Shown in pieces: positions 21,952 to 32,046 of a stretch of 64,000 nucleotides of DNA. Positions within the stretch are counted from its first letter, which is position 1; every line of letters begins with the position of its first letter. The notes beneath the pieces were generated by a model that saw only the letters and a program-made list of their open reading frames with translations, was not told where the DNA came from and did no database searches. Source of the stretch: Eurosta solidaginis (taxonomy: Eukaryota > Arthropoda > Insecta > Diptera > Tephritidae); NCBI RefSeq assembly GCF_040869045.1, contig NC_090319.1, positions 235,469,832-235,533,831 on the forward strand. Reading direction: 5' to 3'. The translations under genes and the position numbers were made by a program.

Positions 21952-23500
21952 ATGGCAAAGTTCAGTGAATTGAAGATCCAGCAACTGAAGAAGGAGTTGG
22001 AGAGCCGTGGATTGAATACAACCGGCAATAAGATCAAACTTCAAGCACGGCTACGAGAGGTAATGGAGTTGGAAGGAATTGATGTGGACGAGTATGTCTT
22101 TTATCCCGATGTGGAAGAGCCAGCGACTAAATTGGAAGAGAAGATAGAGACTCCGAATCCATTGGCGAGTGTAGACACTAACGCGATACTAGCCGTGCTG
22201 AAGCAAATGTCGTCACAAGTATCAACCGATATGTCAACACAGCTCGAAGTGCAAAAGACAGATATAACATCTCAACTGGAATCGCAGGAGACACGTTTAA
22301 CATCCAAGATGGAAGAACAGGAGGCACGTATTTCAGAAATGTCATCGCAAATGTCATCTCAACTGGAAGAGCAGAAGGCATATATGGCATCCCAGCTGGA
22401 ATCACATGAGACACGTATTTCAGAAATGTCGACACAGATTATATCAAAGATGGAAACACAAATGAAAGAGCAAGAGGCACGTATATTATCAAAACTCGAA
22501 GCGCGTATGGACGAGAAAATAAGGCAGTTTGAAGAAAAATTCGAGGCAGAGGTGGATTGTTTGAGAGGTCGTATACAGTTCGCCCAGTTGTTTCAGCAAG
22601 CAATACGAAGGTAAAAACTCAATCTTTTGACGGCTCTGTTCCTTTCCAGGTGTTTAAGATTCAGTTTGAGAAGACCGCAGCAGTGAACAACTGGAGTTCG
22701 GAAGATAAAGTTGCTGCACTATTCGTGGCATTGAAAGGATCTGCTGCTGAAATCCTACAGACTATTCCCGAGGGAGAGCGGAACAACTACGAAACATTGA
22801 TGAGCGCTCTAGAGAGGCGATACGGAAGCGAACACAGGAAGCAGATACACCAAATAGAGTTGCAAAAGCTACCAAAAAGCTAATGAGACTTTGCAGGAGT
22901 TTGCGTCAGATGTCGAAAGGCTTGCACATTTGGCGAATGCCGACGCACCCGTGGAATACACCGAAAGAGTAAAAATTCAGAGCTTTATAAATGGCATACG
23001 GGACGTCGAAATGAAGCGAGTCACATACGCAAACCCAAAGCCAACATTTGCAGAGACGGTATAACATGCATTGACTCAGGAAACCGCCTCACTATTGAGT
23101 AAACCAGCATACAAAGCTCATCGTGTGGAAGTGGAAAGACCAGATTGGGTAGACACAATTTTGGAAGCACTGAAGGGATCTCAACAGAAGAATGCCGGAG
23201 TTATTAAATGTTTCAAGTGCGGCAACCCAGGTCACATTGCACGTCATTGCGATCTTGGTCCTAATAGTTCCAACAATGTGGGTGGCCGTAAACGCAAAGC
23301 TGGCGGAAATGAGCAAGAGCGTGTCGGATGTAAAGAACGAAAACTTGCCCCGGCTATTGAATGTCCTGTGATATCTGTGTCGCAAATTGGAAGGAAATCA
23401 AGCAGTCTTACCATCGGAGGGAATGTGGATGGTAAAGAGCGTGTATTGACTGTAGATACGGGGGCATCTCTACAGAAGAGTAAAGTCATTACCTGGAGTA
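21952..23500 (+). pseudogene. gypsy gag with N-terminal SAP-like domain, zinc knuckle and protease start
   Basis: The first 35 residues (MAKFSELKIQQLKKELESRG then a helix-rich KLQARL) look like a SAP DNA-binding helix-hinge-helix. Residues ~75-215 are a long coiled coil with repeated MSSQLEEQ-like phrases. The capsid part follows in the next frame (PSFDGSVPFQVFK equivalent, AAEILQTIPEGE), then CFKCGNPGHIARHC and the protease block LTVDTGAS. Frameshifts near 22600, 22870 and 23480 and a stop near 23063 break the frame. Confidence 0.85.
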
Positions 23501-23503
23501 AGG

Positions 23504-24067
23504 TTGCGTACGGTCACAGGCGAGTATAATCAAGTCCAAGGCGAAGTGGTATGTGAGGTATTAATTGGAAAGGACATGGTTCTACACAAATTCGTTGTGG
23601 CGGAGATCGTTGATGAAGTCATATTGGGAGTGGACTTCTTGGTTGACCATGACATCAGGATCGATATGCGGAGAAAAATTATGCGCTATAAGAACCAGGT
23701 CATACCACTTAACTTTAGTTTGGAAAAAGGGTTCAGCAGTAATCGGGTACTGGTGGAAAAGACTCGACAAAGGCCACGAAAATCAAAGACAAAGGTTGAT
23801 AGATCGAATGGGCCAAACAAATCAAAATCGAAAGTACCTGCGAGAGAAACACTGGCATTGACAAAATCTAAAAGACGCAGGAAAACGAAGCAACGAATTA
23901 CGATAAAGAATGCGAGGGTAGTTTCAAGCCAGAGGGCACTACTGTGGGGAAACGTGGGAACGATACTGATTATGCAAAGCAAATCCGTCCAGTTCATCGG
24001 CCAAACAACAGAGTGTGAAGGAACGAACCAGGGTATTGAGTGGTACGATGAAACACAGGTACCATGA
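23504..24067 (+). pseudogene. gypsy protease C-terminal part and lysine-rich linker
   Basis: It carries the retroviral-type protease end (VILGVDFLVDHDIRID) in a different frame from the DTGAS block, then a basic stretch rich in Lys and Arg. Normal RT sequence should follow and does not; the deletion lies between here and 24015-24067. Confidence 0.7.
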
Positions 24068-24314
24068 GAACAATAATTCGAAAGGTTTCTTGGCGGGAGA
24101 TTTGGTACTGTTATACAACCCTCACCGGCGGAAAGGTGTTCTATCCAAATTTCTGTGCAGTTGGGAAGGCCCGTACAAGGTTGTGAAGAAGATCAGTGAC
24201 ACCGTCTACCGCATACAAAGAATTGAGAAACCACGGAGTAGAAGAGTGGTACATTTGGCGATGCTAGCAGCGTTTAGATTGAGAGATTTGTCTGATCGGG
24301 ACGATCAGACTTAG
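24015..24314 (+). pseudogene. gypsy integrase C-terminal tail (GPY/F module)
   Basis: The short frame carries LAGDLVLLYNPHRRKG and WEGPYKVVKKISDTVYRIQ, the GPY/F module at the end of Ty3/gypsy integrases. It stops 11 bp before the 3' LTR purine tract. The catalytic core is absent. Confidence 0.85.
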
Positions 24315-24325
24315 GTGGAGGGCAG

Positions 24326-24942
24326 TGTTACGAATATTAGCAAAACTAAGGAGTGCTGCCAGCTCTAAGCCGATGCTAAGCAGTGACGTGAATGCCCATC
24401 AATAATTCAATCATCATATATCTACATAAACGAAACAATAACTGCGTCTACATATATGTACCATGTACGTATACGAGCAGCGGAGAGTCAATGCACAAAT
24501 ACATGCATATATCTGAAATACTCCCATAAGTATGCAATGAGAAAAACTATAAAATTGTGCAATTGTAGTTACAGCTGAGATGTTTGATAGCTAATGGACT
24601 AGTAGATTCTGGAAGCGCCTAGAAGATGCGAATGTTAAAATCAAAGAGTATAAAAGGCGACAGATGTAGAGGCGCTGGAATTCAGTTTGATTTGAGTTGT
24701 CAAGCAGTTACGACTAAGACGATATCTAGCGAGCAATAGCAGTATTATTTTGAAAGTCATTTTCATTTAAGCTATCAGTTTGGTTATTAAGCTATTCGTT
24801 GCACAGTTTGAGTGTTATTGTGAAGTATTTTAATAAAGGCCATTTTTCATTATTCAATATTGGAGTTATTTATTCAACAGTTTAGTGATTCGAACTTAGC
24901 AGAGGATTGCAAATAAGAGGATTTGCAAGCAAATTCGTTACA
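24326..24942 (+). repeat. gypsy 3' LTR, complete
   Basis: 617 bp, TGTTACGAATATTAGC to AAATTCGTTACA. A TATAAAAGG box lies near 24649 and AATAAAGG near 24832. Its last ~130 bp resemble the ends of the LTRs at 29471-30026 and 31863-36867. Confidence 0.9.
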
Positions 24943-24946
24943 ATAT

Positions 24947-25341
24947 GTAAAATTTAGCCCATATGTCCGCGGATGTATGTAACTTTTTTGTCCCTAAAGT
25001 TAAAAATATAGAGAAAAAATACCTTTTCTTCTTAATAACGGAATGTTAAATATATTTAAAATACTCTAATTGCGAAATAATTACTACCAAAAAAATTTAC
25101 TTACCTTAGATCTTAGAATCCATCAAAAAAATTATATAAAAGTGTTCACTTAAAAGAAATATGAAGCTTAATATTCAACAAGAATTTTGCAAATTAATCA
25201 ATGCATTTTACGGCCACTCCTGCCTTCTTACTTCAATTACTCAATATATATGAGCAAAAATATCAAAAAAAGCAAAAATCCCGTTATTTTGTTTGTTTTC
25301 TTTCATTTCTCATTACACTTTTCTTGGAATAAGAACTTTGT
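24947..25341 (-). other. Transib sequence upstream of the lost transposase start
   Basis: AT-rich stretch between the gypsy insertion and the Transib right terminus. No transposase coding sequence was recognised. It is presumably the Transib 5' non-coding region. Confidence 0.4.
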
Positions 25342-25378
25342 TTTTGTCCAGCTAGCTTGTTCTACACGAAACACTGTG
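25342..25378 (-). repeat. Transib terminal inverted repeat, right (RSS-like with nonamer)
   Basis: Read inward on the minus strand: CACAGTG, a 24-bp spacer, then ACAAAAACA, which differs from the V(D)J nonamer ACAAAAACC at one position. This end lies on the transposase 5' side. Confidence 0.9.
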
Positions 25379-25383
25379 CGCTA

Positions 25384-26152
25384 TCACAGCAAAATGTTTA
25401 AATGCATCAAAAGCTTCAGTTTTATTTTTTAGAAAATATACCATTGTGTACCGAGAAAAGTCATCTATAAAGGTTATAAAGTAGGATGCACCGCCTAACG
25501 ATTTAACACGCATTGGTCCACATAAGTCGGTATGTACTAAATCGAGTACATTTTTTGATAACACTTTGGAGTAGCTTATATACGGAAAGTTGTGTATTTT
25601 ACACAAAGCACAAGTCACACACTGCACATTTGGTGTTGTACCCACACTTAGAACTCGAACTAAGTTCTTATTAGATAATTCTCTTAAATAACTCATGTTT
25701 ACATGTCCAAATCTCTTATGCCATATCTGCGGTGTATTGGCTTCCATCACTGCATTTATATTTTCAACTTTTTCTCTTACAGTCATGTTTGCTACGAACA
25801 CACCACCGATTAAATTTGCTTTAAGAGTATTTTCACCATTTGCCGTTCTCATTATAGCGCCACTCTTAGAAAATGTCACTGTATAACCGTATTCTAAGGC
25901 TTTTCCTATTGAGAAAAAATTCGCCGTTAATTCTGGAACATACCACGTGTTACATAACCTAAAATACGTGAAATCTGTTTTTAAGCACACCGTTCCTAAA
26001 CCTTCTGCATAAATTTTCTTTCCAGAAGGTAGCACTATTTCTTGCCTTTTAGGTTCAATACTAATGAAACTGTTTTTATCCATACACATGTGTGAACTGG
26101 TACCAATGTCCATAATCCACATATCGCGATTGTCACAATATTTTTCTAACAA
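25384..26152 (-). pseudogene. copia protease and N-terminal half of integrase
   Basis: The protease active-site block reads MDIGTSSHM where the family has DSGASSH, so the residue after the catalytic Asp is Ile instead of Ser. The integrase zinc-binding region follows (WHKRFGHVN then CVTCALC), then the first catalytic Asp in VHTDLCGPM and the FIDDFSRY block. The frame runs straight into the Transib terminal repeat at 25378; the remainder of the integrase core is 7.4 kb away, below 17954. Confidence 0.9.
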
Positions 26153-26886
26153 ACCACATGCCTTTTCTCCAGAATTTCCTTATATGTGGAAACCTTGCAT
26201 TGGGAGCGTATATGGCCCTTCCTCCCACATTTATAACACACAACACTCGTACAACTATCGCCATTACAACTTTTAGAACGAAATTTCTTTGACTTGGCCA
26301 AAAACACTTTCTCGTCATTTCCAACGACTTTATCACTTTGTCGAAATTGGGTTTCCAAAACCTTCGACACTAACATATCTAACTTTGGTAAAGTGTCCCG
26401 ACTCTCAATGGCAACAACAAAGCTCTCCATTTCTTCGGGGAGGCTGCATAGAAGAAGTATTGACTTAAAATCGTCTGGAACTAGAACACCAATTTCTTTT
26501 AGCTCATAACCGATTGAGCAAAACTCATTTAAACGCGTCGCGAACTTGTCCTGCATTGCTATTTTAAAATGTATTAGTTTCTTGAATAGCGAAACTTTCC
26601 GCCCCGCACTTTGCGTTCGGTAAATTGAACTTAAAGCCAACCAAGCACCTTTCACTGTGGTGCATTGTTTTATATGAATTAATTCACTTGGCTTCACACA
26701 CAAAGTAATATTTACCAAAGCCTTTTGATCAGCCCTAAGCCACAGAGCCTTCTCCGCTTCTGTTTCTGGGCATTATCAAATTACATTATTCCACAAGTCT
26801 AGGGTTATTAATAGACTTTTAGCTTGCACAGACCACGTCGCGTAGTTCTCCGAAGGAAGTTTTTCTATATTCGCGATAGCGCTCAT
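26146..26886 (-). pseudogene. copia gag (nucleocapsid), broken
   Basis: It starts ATGAGCGCTATCGCG at 26886. After about 35 codons, two consecutive in-frame stops (TGA TAA near 26773-26778) interrupt it, and the same frame continues to 26146. The fold region has the copia Gag pattern (KLPSENYATW near the start) and the end carries one CCHC zinc knuckle, CYKCGRKGHIRSQC. It would package the element RNA. The frame then shifts by one base into the protease frame; copia normally has a single frame here, so I read this as damage. Confidence 0.85.
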
Positions 26887-26937
26887 GGTTTTTTTCCGAT
26901 TTAAAAAAAAAACTTTTCGCAAATCACAATACCCACG

Positions 26938-26954
26938 TGCCTGGGCCCATAACC
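26938..26954 (-). promoter_or_regulatory. Copia primer-binding site
   Basis: Just inside the 5' LTR the minus strand reads GGTTATGGGCCCAGG. That is the copia-type site complementary to an internal part of initiator tRNA-Met (a half-tRNA primer), as known for Drosophila copia. Confidence 0.8.
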
Positions 26955-26956
26955 TT

Positions 26957-27120
26957 TGCTAGGTTAAATTACCGTTTGTTGAGTCCGTAATAATAAAAAC
27001 AATAGAGGCCCACGCTTTTACGCTTTAAGTGATTTATTCAGACTAAACTATAGTGGAATACATAAGTAGAAGAATAGGAGAAACATGAAGAGATAAAGTT
27101 GGGTTGCCAGATTTTTAACA
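26957..27120 (-). promoter_or_regulatory. Copia 5' LTR
   Basis: 164 bp, and the 5' LTR because the element reads on the minus strand; it would hold the promoter. The right flank TATAT matches the left flank of the other LTR. Confidence 0.95.
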
Positions 27121-28499
27121 TATATATATATTTTCGCAATTTTAGCCCCATTTTAACAGCTAGAAGCTTCAAATTTCACCGAACGCTTACACATATGGCA
27201 TATATTGTTGTCTGGAAAAATCATAGAGATCAGTTGTATATATAGTATATATCTCATACAACCGATTGTTCAGATAAGAAACTTTTCGCAATTTCTACCC
27301 CATTTTAACAGCTATAAGCTTCAAATTTCACCAATTGCTTACGTATATAGTATATATTGTTGTGTCAAAAAATCATAGAGATCGGTGATACATATAATAT
27401 ATATATGATGGTATATATAGTATATATATTTTTTTTTTTGCGATTTCGGCCCCATTTTAACAGCTAGAAGCTTCAAATTTCACCAAATGCTTACATGTAT
27501 AGCATATATTGTTGTCTGAAAAAATCATAGAGATCGGTGGTATATATATTATATACTTCATATAAACTGTCATTTTTGCCCCTTTTTACGGATAGAAGCT
27601 TCAAAATTCATCAGATTTCATCAAATAGGTACGTTTACTTCATATATTTTTGAAATACGTGATTCGTAGTCATAGTTTTTACATGCATACCACAAAAAAA
27701 CTTGAAGCTTTGCATCCTCACACAAAGTACCTACCTATTTTTTATTTTATATTTATCTTAAAAATCGTTTAGATATGTTCAAATTTCACCAAATGTTTAC
27801 GTGTATAGCATATATTCTTGTCTGAAAAAATCATAGAGACCGGTGGTATATATAGTCACATACAACCGATTGTTCAGATAAGAAACTTTGCGCAATTTCT
27901 TCCCCATTTTAACAGCTAGAAGCTTCAAATTTCACCAAATGCTTATGTGTATAGTATATATTGTTGTCTGAAAAAATCATTGAGATCGGTAGTATATATA
28001 GTATATATCTCATACAACCGATTGTTCAGATAAGAAACTTTGCGCAATTTCTGTCCCGTTTTAACAGCTAGAAGCTTCAAATTTCACCAAATGCTTACGT
28101 ATATAGCATATATTGTTGTTTGAAAAAATCATAGAGATCGGTGGAACATATATTATATACCCCATATAAACTATATTTTTTTGCCCCTTTTTTACGGCTA
28201 GAAGCTTCAAAATTCATAACATTTTATCAAATAGTTACGTGATTCGTAGTCATAGTTTTTACATGCAGACCACAAAAAACCTGAAACTTTGCATCCTCAC
28301 ACAAAATACCTACCTATTTTTTATTTTATATTTATCTTAAAAATCGTTTAGGTATGTAGACCTGTTCACTAGATATTTCTTATCTTATACATCCGATTAT
28401 TCGGAGATTACGAACGGGATAAGATTATTGTTCAGCCCCATTCATGAAAGGTATGAAGTCTTCGGCATAGCCGAAGACAGTCCCGTCCTTACTTGTTTT

Positions 28500-28691
28500 A
28501 AATTTGTTTTGATTACTTTTGATTTTATTCAATAATCGTAAAAAATTATGATTTTTTGATTGTTTTTTTAATAAATTGAAAAGTAATCATTAAAAATAGA
28601 AAGTAATGGCAAGTAATCATTAAATGGCATTTAAGGAAAATAATCAATGGAACGGCTAATCATTACCATTAGTAATCATTATTTAACAGGT
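28500..28691 (-). repeat. Right terminal inverted repeat of the outer element
   Basis: It ends CATTATTTAACAGGT and is the inverted match of 14206-14430, with some internal length difference in the AT-rich part. Confidence 0.75.
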
Positions 28692-29345
28692 CTTCGAGTT
28701 ATAGCTCCCGAAACATAGAAAATTGCTTAGTCATAAAAGAGACGGCACCACGCACATTTTTTAAAATTTGCAGTTTTTGCTATTTATTGTTATAAATCCA
28801 CTTGGGAAATTAAATACCATTGTTGTAAAGCCCTTTTTTGCAAAGATATAGCTTATTTTATTCGTTCACGACCCTTTTAAAGATCTTTTACATAAAAGTG
28901 GGGGTGGTCCTTAACCGATTTCGTTAATTTTTCTTCAAAGTATTCCTTATAGTAAAGGCAACCTCTTTGTCGAATTTTGTTACGATAGGTTGTACGATTT
29001 TTGATTATGATATTTGTAAAATTTATTTTATCACAATTTTTAAAATTTTTATCAAGAGTCTCGTATCAGTCCACATGTCAAATTTCAGCATTCTTGTTTA
29101 CTAAATAATCAGGTTTTTAGTGTTTTCCAAAATGTTATATATATAAAAAGTGGGCGTGGTTATCATCCGATTCCGCTTATTTTTAATACCAATCTATTAT
29201 GGGTCCAGATAAGCTCGTGTACCGCATTTGGAGAAGATATCGCAATATTTACTCAAGTTATCGTGTTAACGGACAGACGGACGGACGGACATGGCTCAAT
29301 CAAATTTTTTTTCGATACTGATGATTTTGATATATAGAAGTTTAT
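28692..29345 (+). repeat. Diverged fragment related to R1
   Basis: It contains AAGTGGGCGTGGTTATC, a short (GGAC)n run near 29274-29290, ATGGCTCAATC and GATATATAGAAGT as in the R1 right half, but much of the rest differs. A gypsy LTR interrupts it at 29348. Confidence 0.55.
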
Positions 29346-29347
29346 AT

Positions 29348-29470
29348 TGTGATGAATATTAGCAACACTAAGGGATACTATCATCTCTAAGCCGATACTA
29401 AGCAGTCACTTGTATCTACATAAACAAATCAATCATTATGTCAACACATATGATATAGGGAAGTCTATAT
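29348..29470 (+). repeat. Tandem duplication of the LTR start
   Basis: The first ~105 bp of the LTR (TGTGATGAATATTAGCAACAC) plus flank GGAAGTCTATAT occur here and again from 29471, with small differences. It is a local duplication or a failed second insertion at the same site. Confidence 0.7.
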
Positions 29471-30026
29471 TGTGATGAATATTAGCAACACTAAGGGATA
29501 CTATCATCTCTAAGCCGAAAGCAGTCACTTGTATCTATGTACATAAACAAATTAATAATTATGTCTACACATATGGACATGCAGCAGCGGGCAGATACTC
29601 ACAAAAGTATACAATCATCAGCAAAGTAGTTCTCACACATACACATGCATATATCTAAGATGCTCACAAAAGTATGCAATCATCGGTGGAGGTGTCACTC
29701 AGATATACACGCGCATATGAGAAGCTATAAACGTGCAGCTGTAGTTTATAGCTGGTAAATAAGTAGTAAATTCTAGAAGAAGAAACGCCTAGAATTATGC
29801 GAACGAGGAAACCGAAGAGTATAAAAACAACACCAGCTGAGGCATGAGCAATCAGTTTGATTTAATCACGCTATTGGTTGTGAAGTATTATTGTGAACTA
29901 CTTTCAAGTAGTCTAATAAAGACCATTTTTGCATTATTGAATATTGCAGTTATTTATTCAACAGTATAGCGATACGAACGTTAGTAGAAGGTTGCAAATA
30001 AGCGGAATTTCCCCAAATTCGTTACA
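29471..30026 (+). repeat. gypsy copy 2, 5' LTR
   Basis: 556 bp, TGTGATGAATATT to AAATTCGTTACA. The downstream leader begins ATTGGTGTTAGAAG, in the primer-binding-site position. Its end is homologous to the LTR of copy 1, but much of the first part differs. Confidence 0.85.
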
Positions 30027-30085
30027 ATTGGTGTTAGAAGAGGAATTGTTGAATTAATTCCTAAGATTGCGAATACAACTTGGAC

Positions 30086-31862
30086 ATGGCAAAGTGGAGT
30101 GAATTGAAGATCCAGCAACTGAAGAAGAGTTTGAGAGCCGTGGATTGAATACAACCGGCAATAAACTCGAACTTCAGGCACGACTACGAGAGGAAATGGA
30201 ATTAGAGGGAATTAACGTGGAAGAGTATGTCTTTCATCTTGATGGCAAGGAGAGAACAAAAATTGAAGAGAAAAATGAAACATCACAGACAGTTACGAGC
30301 ACAGACTTGAACACGATTTTGGTTGCAATATCTGCACAAACGTCGACAGTAACATCTAAGATCGAAACTCAACTGGAAGAAAAGAAGACATATATGACAT
30401 CTCAGTTGGCTGAGCAGTTGAAAGCACAAGAAATGCGTATTTCAGAAATGTCGACACAGATTACATCCAAGATGGAAGCAGAGGAGGAGCGCTTATCATT
30501 GCAGGTGGCACAAATGTCTTCGCAGTTACAAGCACAGAATAAAAAATTGTATAGCTCGAGGATAAAACGGATGCCGAGATAGAAGCTTTGGGAGGTTGTA
30601 TACAGGAGTTGGAAATAAAGCGCCCAGCAGTTTCACCGAGTAATCCAAAGGTAGAAACACCATCTTTTGACGGTTCTGTTCCTTTTCAGGTCTTTAAGTT
30701 ACAGTTTGAGAAGACCGCAGCAGTGAACAACTGGAATGCTGAAGATAAAGTTGCAGCTCTTTTCGTGGCATTGAAAGGACCTGCAGCGGAAATCTTACAG
30801 ACGATTCCAGAGTACGAACGGAACAGTTATGAAGCATTGATGGCCGCTGTCGGGAGACGTTATGGAAGCGAGCATAGAAAACAGATATACCAAATTGAGT
30901 TGCAAAACCGTTACCAAAAAGCGAATGACACTTAGCAGGAGTTTGCGTCGGATGTTCAAAGATTGGCTCATCTCGCAAATGCAGACGCACTCGTGGAATA
31001 CACTGAGAGGGTTAAAATTCAGAGTTTTATAAATGGAATACGGGATGTCGAAACGAAACGAGCTACATATGCGAACCCAAAGCCAACATTTGCTGAAACG
31101 GTATCCCATGCACTAACTCAGGAAACTGCCTCACTTTTGAGCAAGCCAGCGTACAAAGCCCATCGTGTGGAAGTAGAAAGTCCAGACTAGGTGAACACAA
31201 TATTGGAGCCTCTGAAAGGATCGCAAAAGCGGAGTGAAAAAGTTATCAAATGCTTCAAATGCGGGAAGCCCGGTCACATTGCACGTCATTGCGATATTGA
31301 TCCTAGTGGTTTTAACAGCATGGGTGGTCTTAATAACAAAGCTGGAGGGGATGAGCAAGAGCGAGTGAAATGTACAGATCGAGAGCTAGCTCCAGCTATT
31401 GAATGTCCTGTGATATCTGTGTCGCTAATAGGAAGGAAATTAAGCAGTCTTACCGTCAGAGGGAATGTGGAAGGCAAAGAACGTGTACTGACTGTAGATA
31501 CGGGCGCATCTCATTCCTTGATCCGATCTGATTTGGTCAACAGGAGTGTAAAGTCATTACCTGGAGCAAGGTTGCGTACGGTCACTGGCGAGTATAACAA
31601 GTCCAGGGAGAAGTGATCTGTGAAGTCTTAATTCGGAAGGTCATGGTTCTACACAAATTGGTTGTGGCGGAGATTGTTGATGAAGTCATATTGGGAGTGA
31701 ACTTCTTAGTTGTTGACGAGACTAGGATCGATATGCAGAGAAGGGCTATGCGTTATATGAACCAGTATGTACCACTAAACTTCAGTTTTTAGAAAGGGTT
31801 CAGCAGTAAGCGAGTGCTGGTGGAGGCGATTGGACAAAGACCACCAAAGGCAAAGGCAGTAG
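30086..31862 (+). pseudogene. gypsy copy 2 gag-protease, truncated
   Basis: Same family as 21952-24067. The start is MAKWSELKIQQLKK; a 2-base deletion soon after breaks the frame, which resumes at 30145. Coiled coil, the capsid block PSFDGSVPFQVFK, zinc knuckle CFKCGKPGHIARHC and protease LTVDTGASHSLIRSDLV are all recognisable. There are frameshifts near 30580 and 31610 and in-frame TAG codons near 30934 and 31188. The element ends abruptly at 31862, where another LTR begins, so RT and integrase are missing. Confidence 0.88.
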
Positions 31863-32046
31863 TGTGAGGACCTAATAAAACACCATTAATTTGGCCCACA
31901 AAAAACGACCCCACAACATATTCAACACAGCTTTAACACAACAGCCAGTCACAAAAGGCCCTATCAACACGACAAACCAACAAGTCTCAGCAACACGACT
32001 AGCAATCACAACACGTAATAGCAATACAACAAACTAACAAGTCTCA

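Larger units (their letters stand above)
21859..24942 (+). mobile_element. Ty3/gypsy retrotransposon with internally deleted pol
   Basis: Flanked by ATAT (21855-21858 and 24943-24946), the 4-bp duplication of gypsy elements. The 5' LTR is reduced to its first ~88 bp (TGTTACGAATATT...) and joined directly to the gag leader. Gag and protease follow; the RT, RNase H and integrase core are missing; the integrase tail, a purine tract (GGTGGAGGGCAG) and a full 617-bp 3' LTR remain. It lies inside the Transib element. Confidence 0.9.
17959..25378 (-). mobile_element. Transib (RAG1-related) DNA transposon, itself hit by two later elements
   Basis: The termini 17959-17995 and 25342-25378 are 37-bp perfect inverted repeats beginning CACAGTG. 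Flanks are CGCTG (17954-17958) and CGCTA (25379-25383), a GC-rich 5-bp duplication with one mismatch; 5-bp GC-rich duplications and CACWRTG ends are Transib hallmarks. Inside lies a transposase C-terminal fragment (18709-19401). Net of R1 copy B and a gypsy element, about 2.3 kb is Transib. The transposase N-terminal two thirds are gone, so the element is not autonomous. Confidence 0.88.
15427..27120 (-). mobile_element. Ty1/copia retrotransposon, interrupted by a Transib element
   Basis: The LTRs (15427-15591 and 26957-27120) are nearly identical and flanked by TATAT on both sides. On the minus strand the order is 5' LTR, primer-binding site, gag, protease, integrase, reverse transcriptase, RNase H, purine tract (GAGAGGGAGAA) and 3' LTR, the copia order. 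Removing the Transib insertion (17959-25378) leaves about 4.3 kb, close to the usual copia length. Stops and frameshifts occur in gag, at the gag/protease join, in the RT region and before the RNase H end, so it is not autonomous. Confidence 0.95.
14448..28497 (+). repeat. Dispersed repeat R2, split by later insertions
   Basis: The left part starts TATACCTTTCATGAAAATG and carries GTCCGTCTGTCCGTC; the right part ends near GGCATAGCCGAAGACAG and CCTTACTTGTTT. Between 27121 and 28440 it holds five to six diverged tandem units of about 150 bp, each with TTAACAGCTAGAAGCTTCAA and ACAACCGATTGTTCAG. It is non-coding. Copia and a solo LTR interrupt it. Confidence 0.75.
14206..28691. mobile_element. Outer inverted-repeat element holding the nested stack
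   Basis: Two AT-rich arms, 14206-14430 and about 28500-28691, are inverted copies. Both contain TAATGATTACTAATGG, AGCCGTTCCATTGATTA and runs of AATAATCAAAA. Everything between is other repeats. No coding sequence belongs to it, and I found no clear target-site duplication (flanks TTGAGCAT and CTTCGAGT). It could be a foldback or non-autonomous DNA transposon. Confidence 0.7.

Noticed and set aside
17959..25378. hAT, P or CACTA assignment for the 7.4-kb insertion in copia
   Set aside because: 8-bp flanks do not match (CTCCGCTG versus CGCTATCA); only a 5-bp duplication with CACAGTG ends, together with the transposase fragment, is consistent, and that is Transib.
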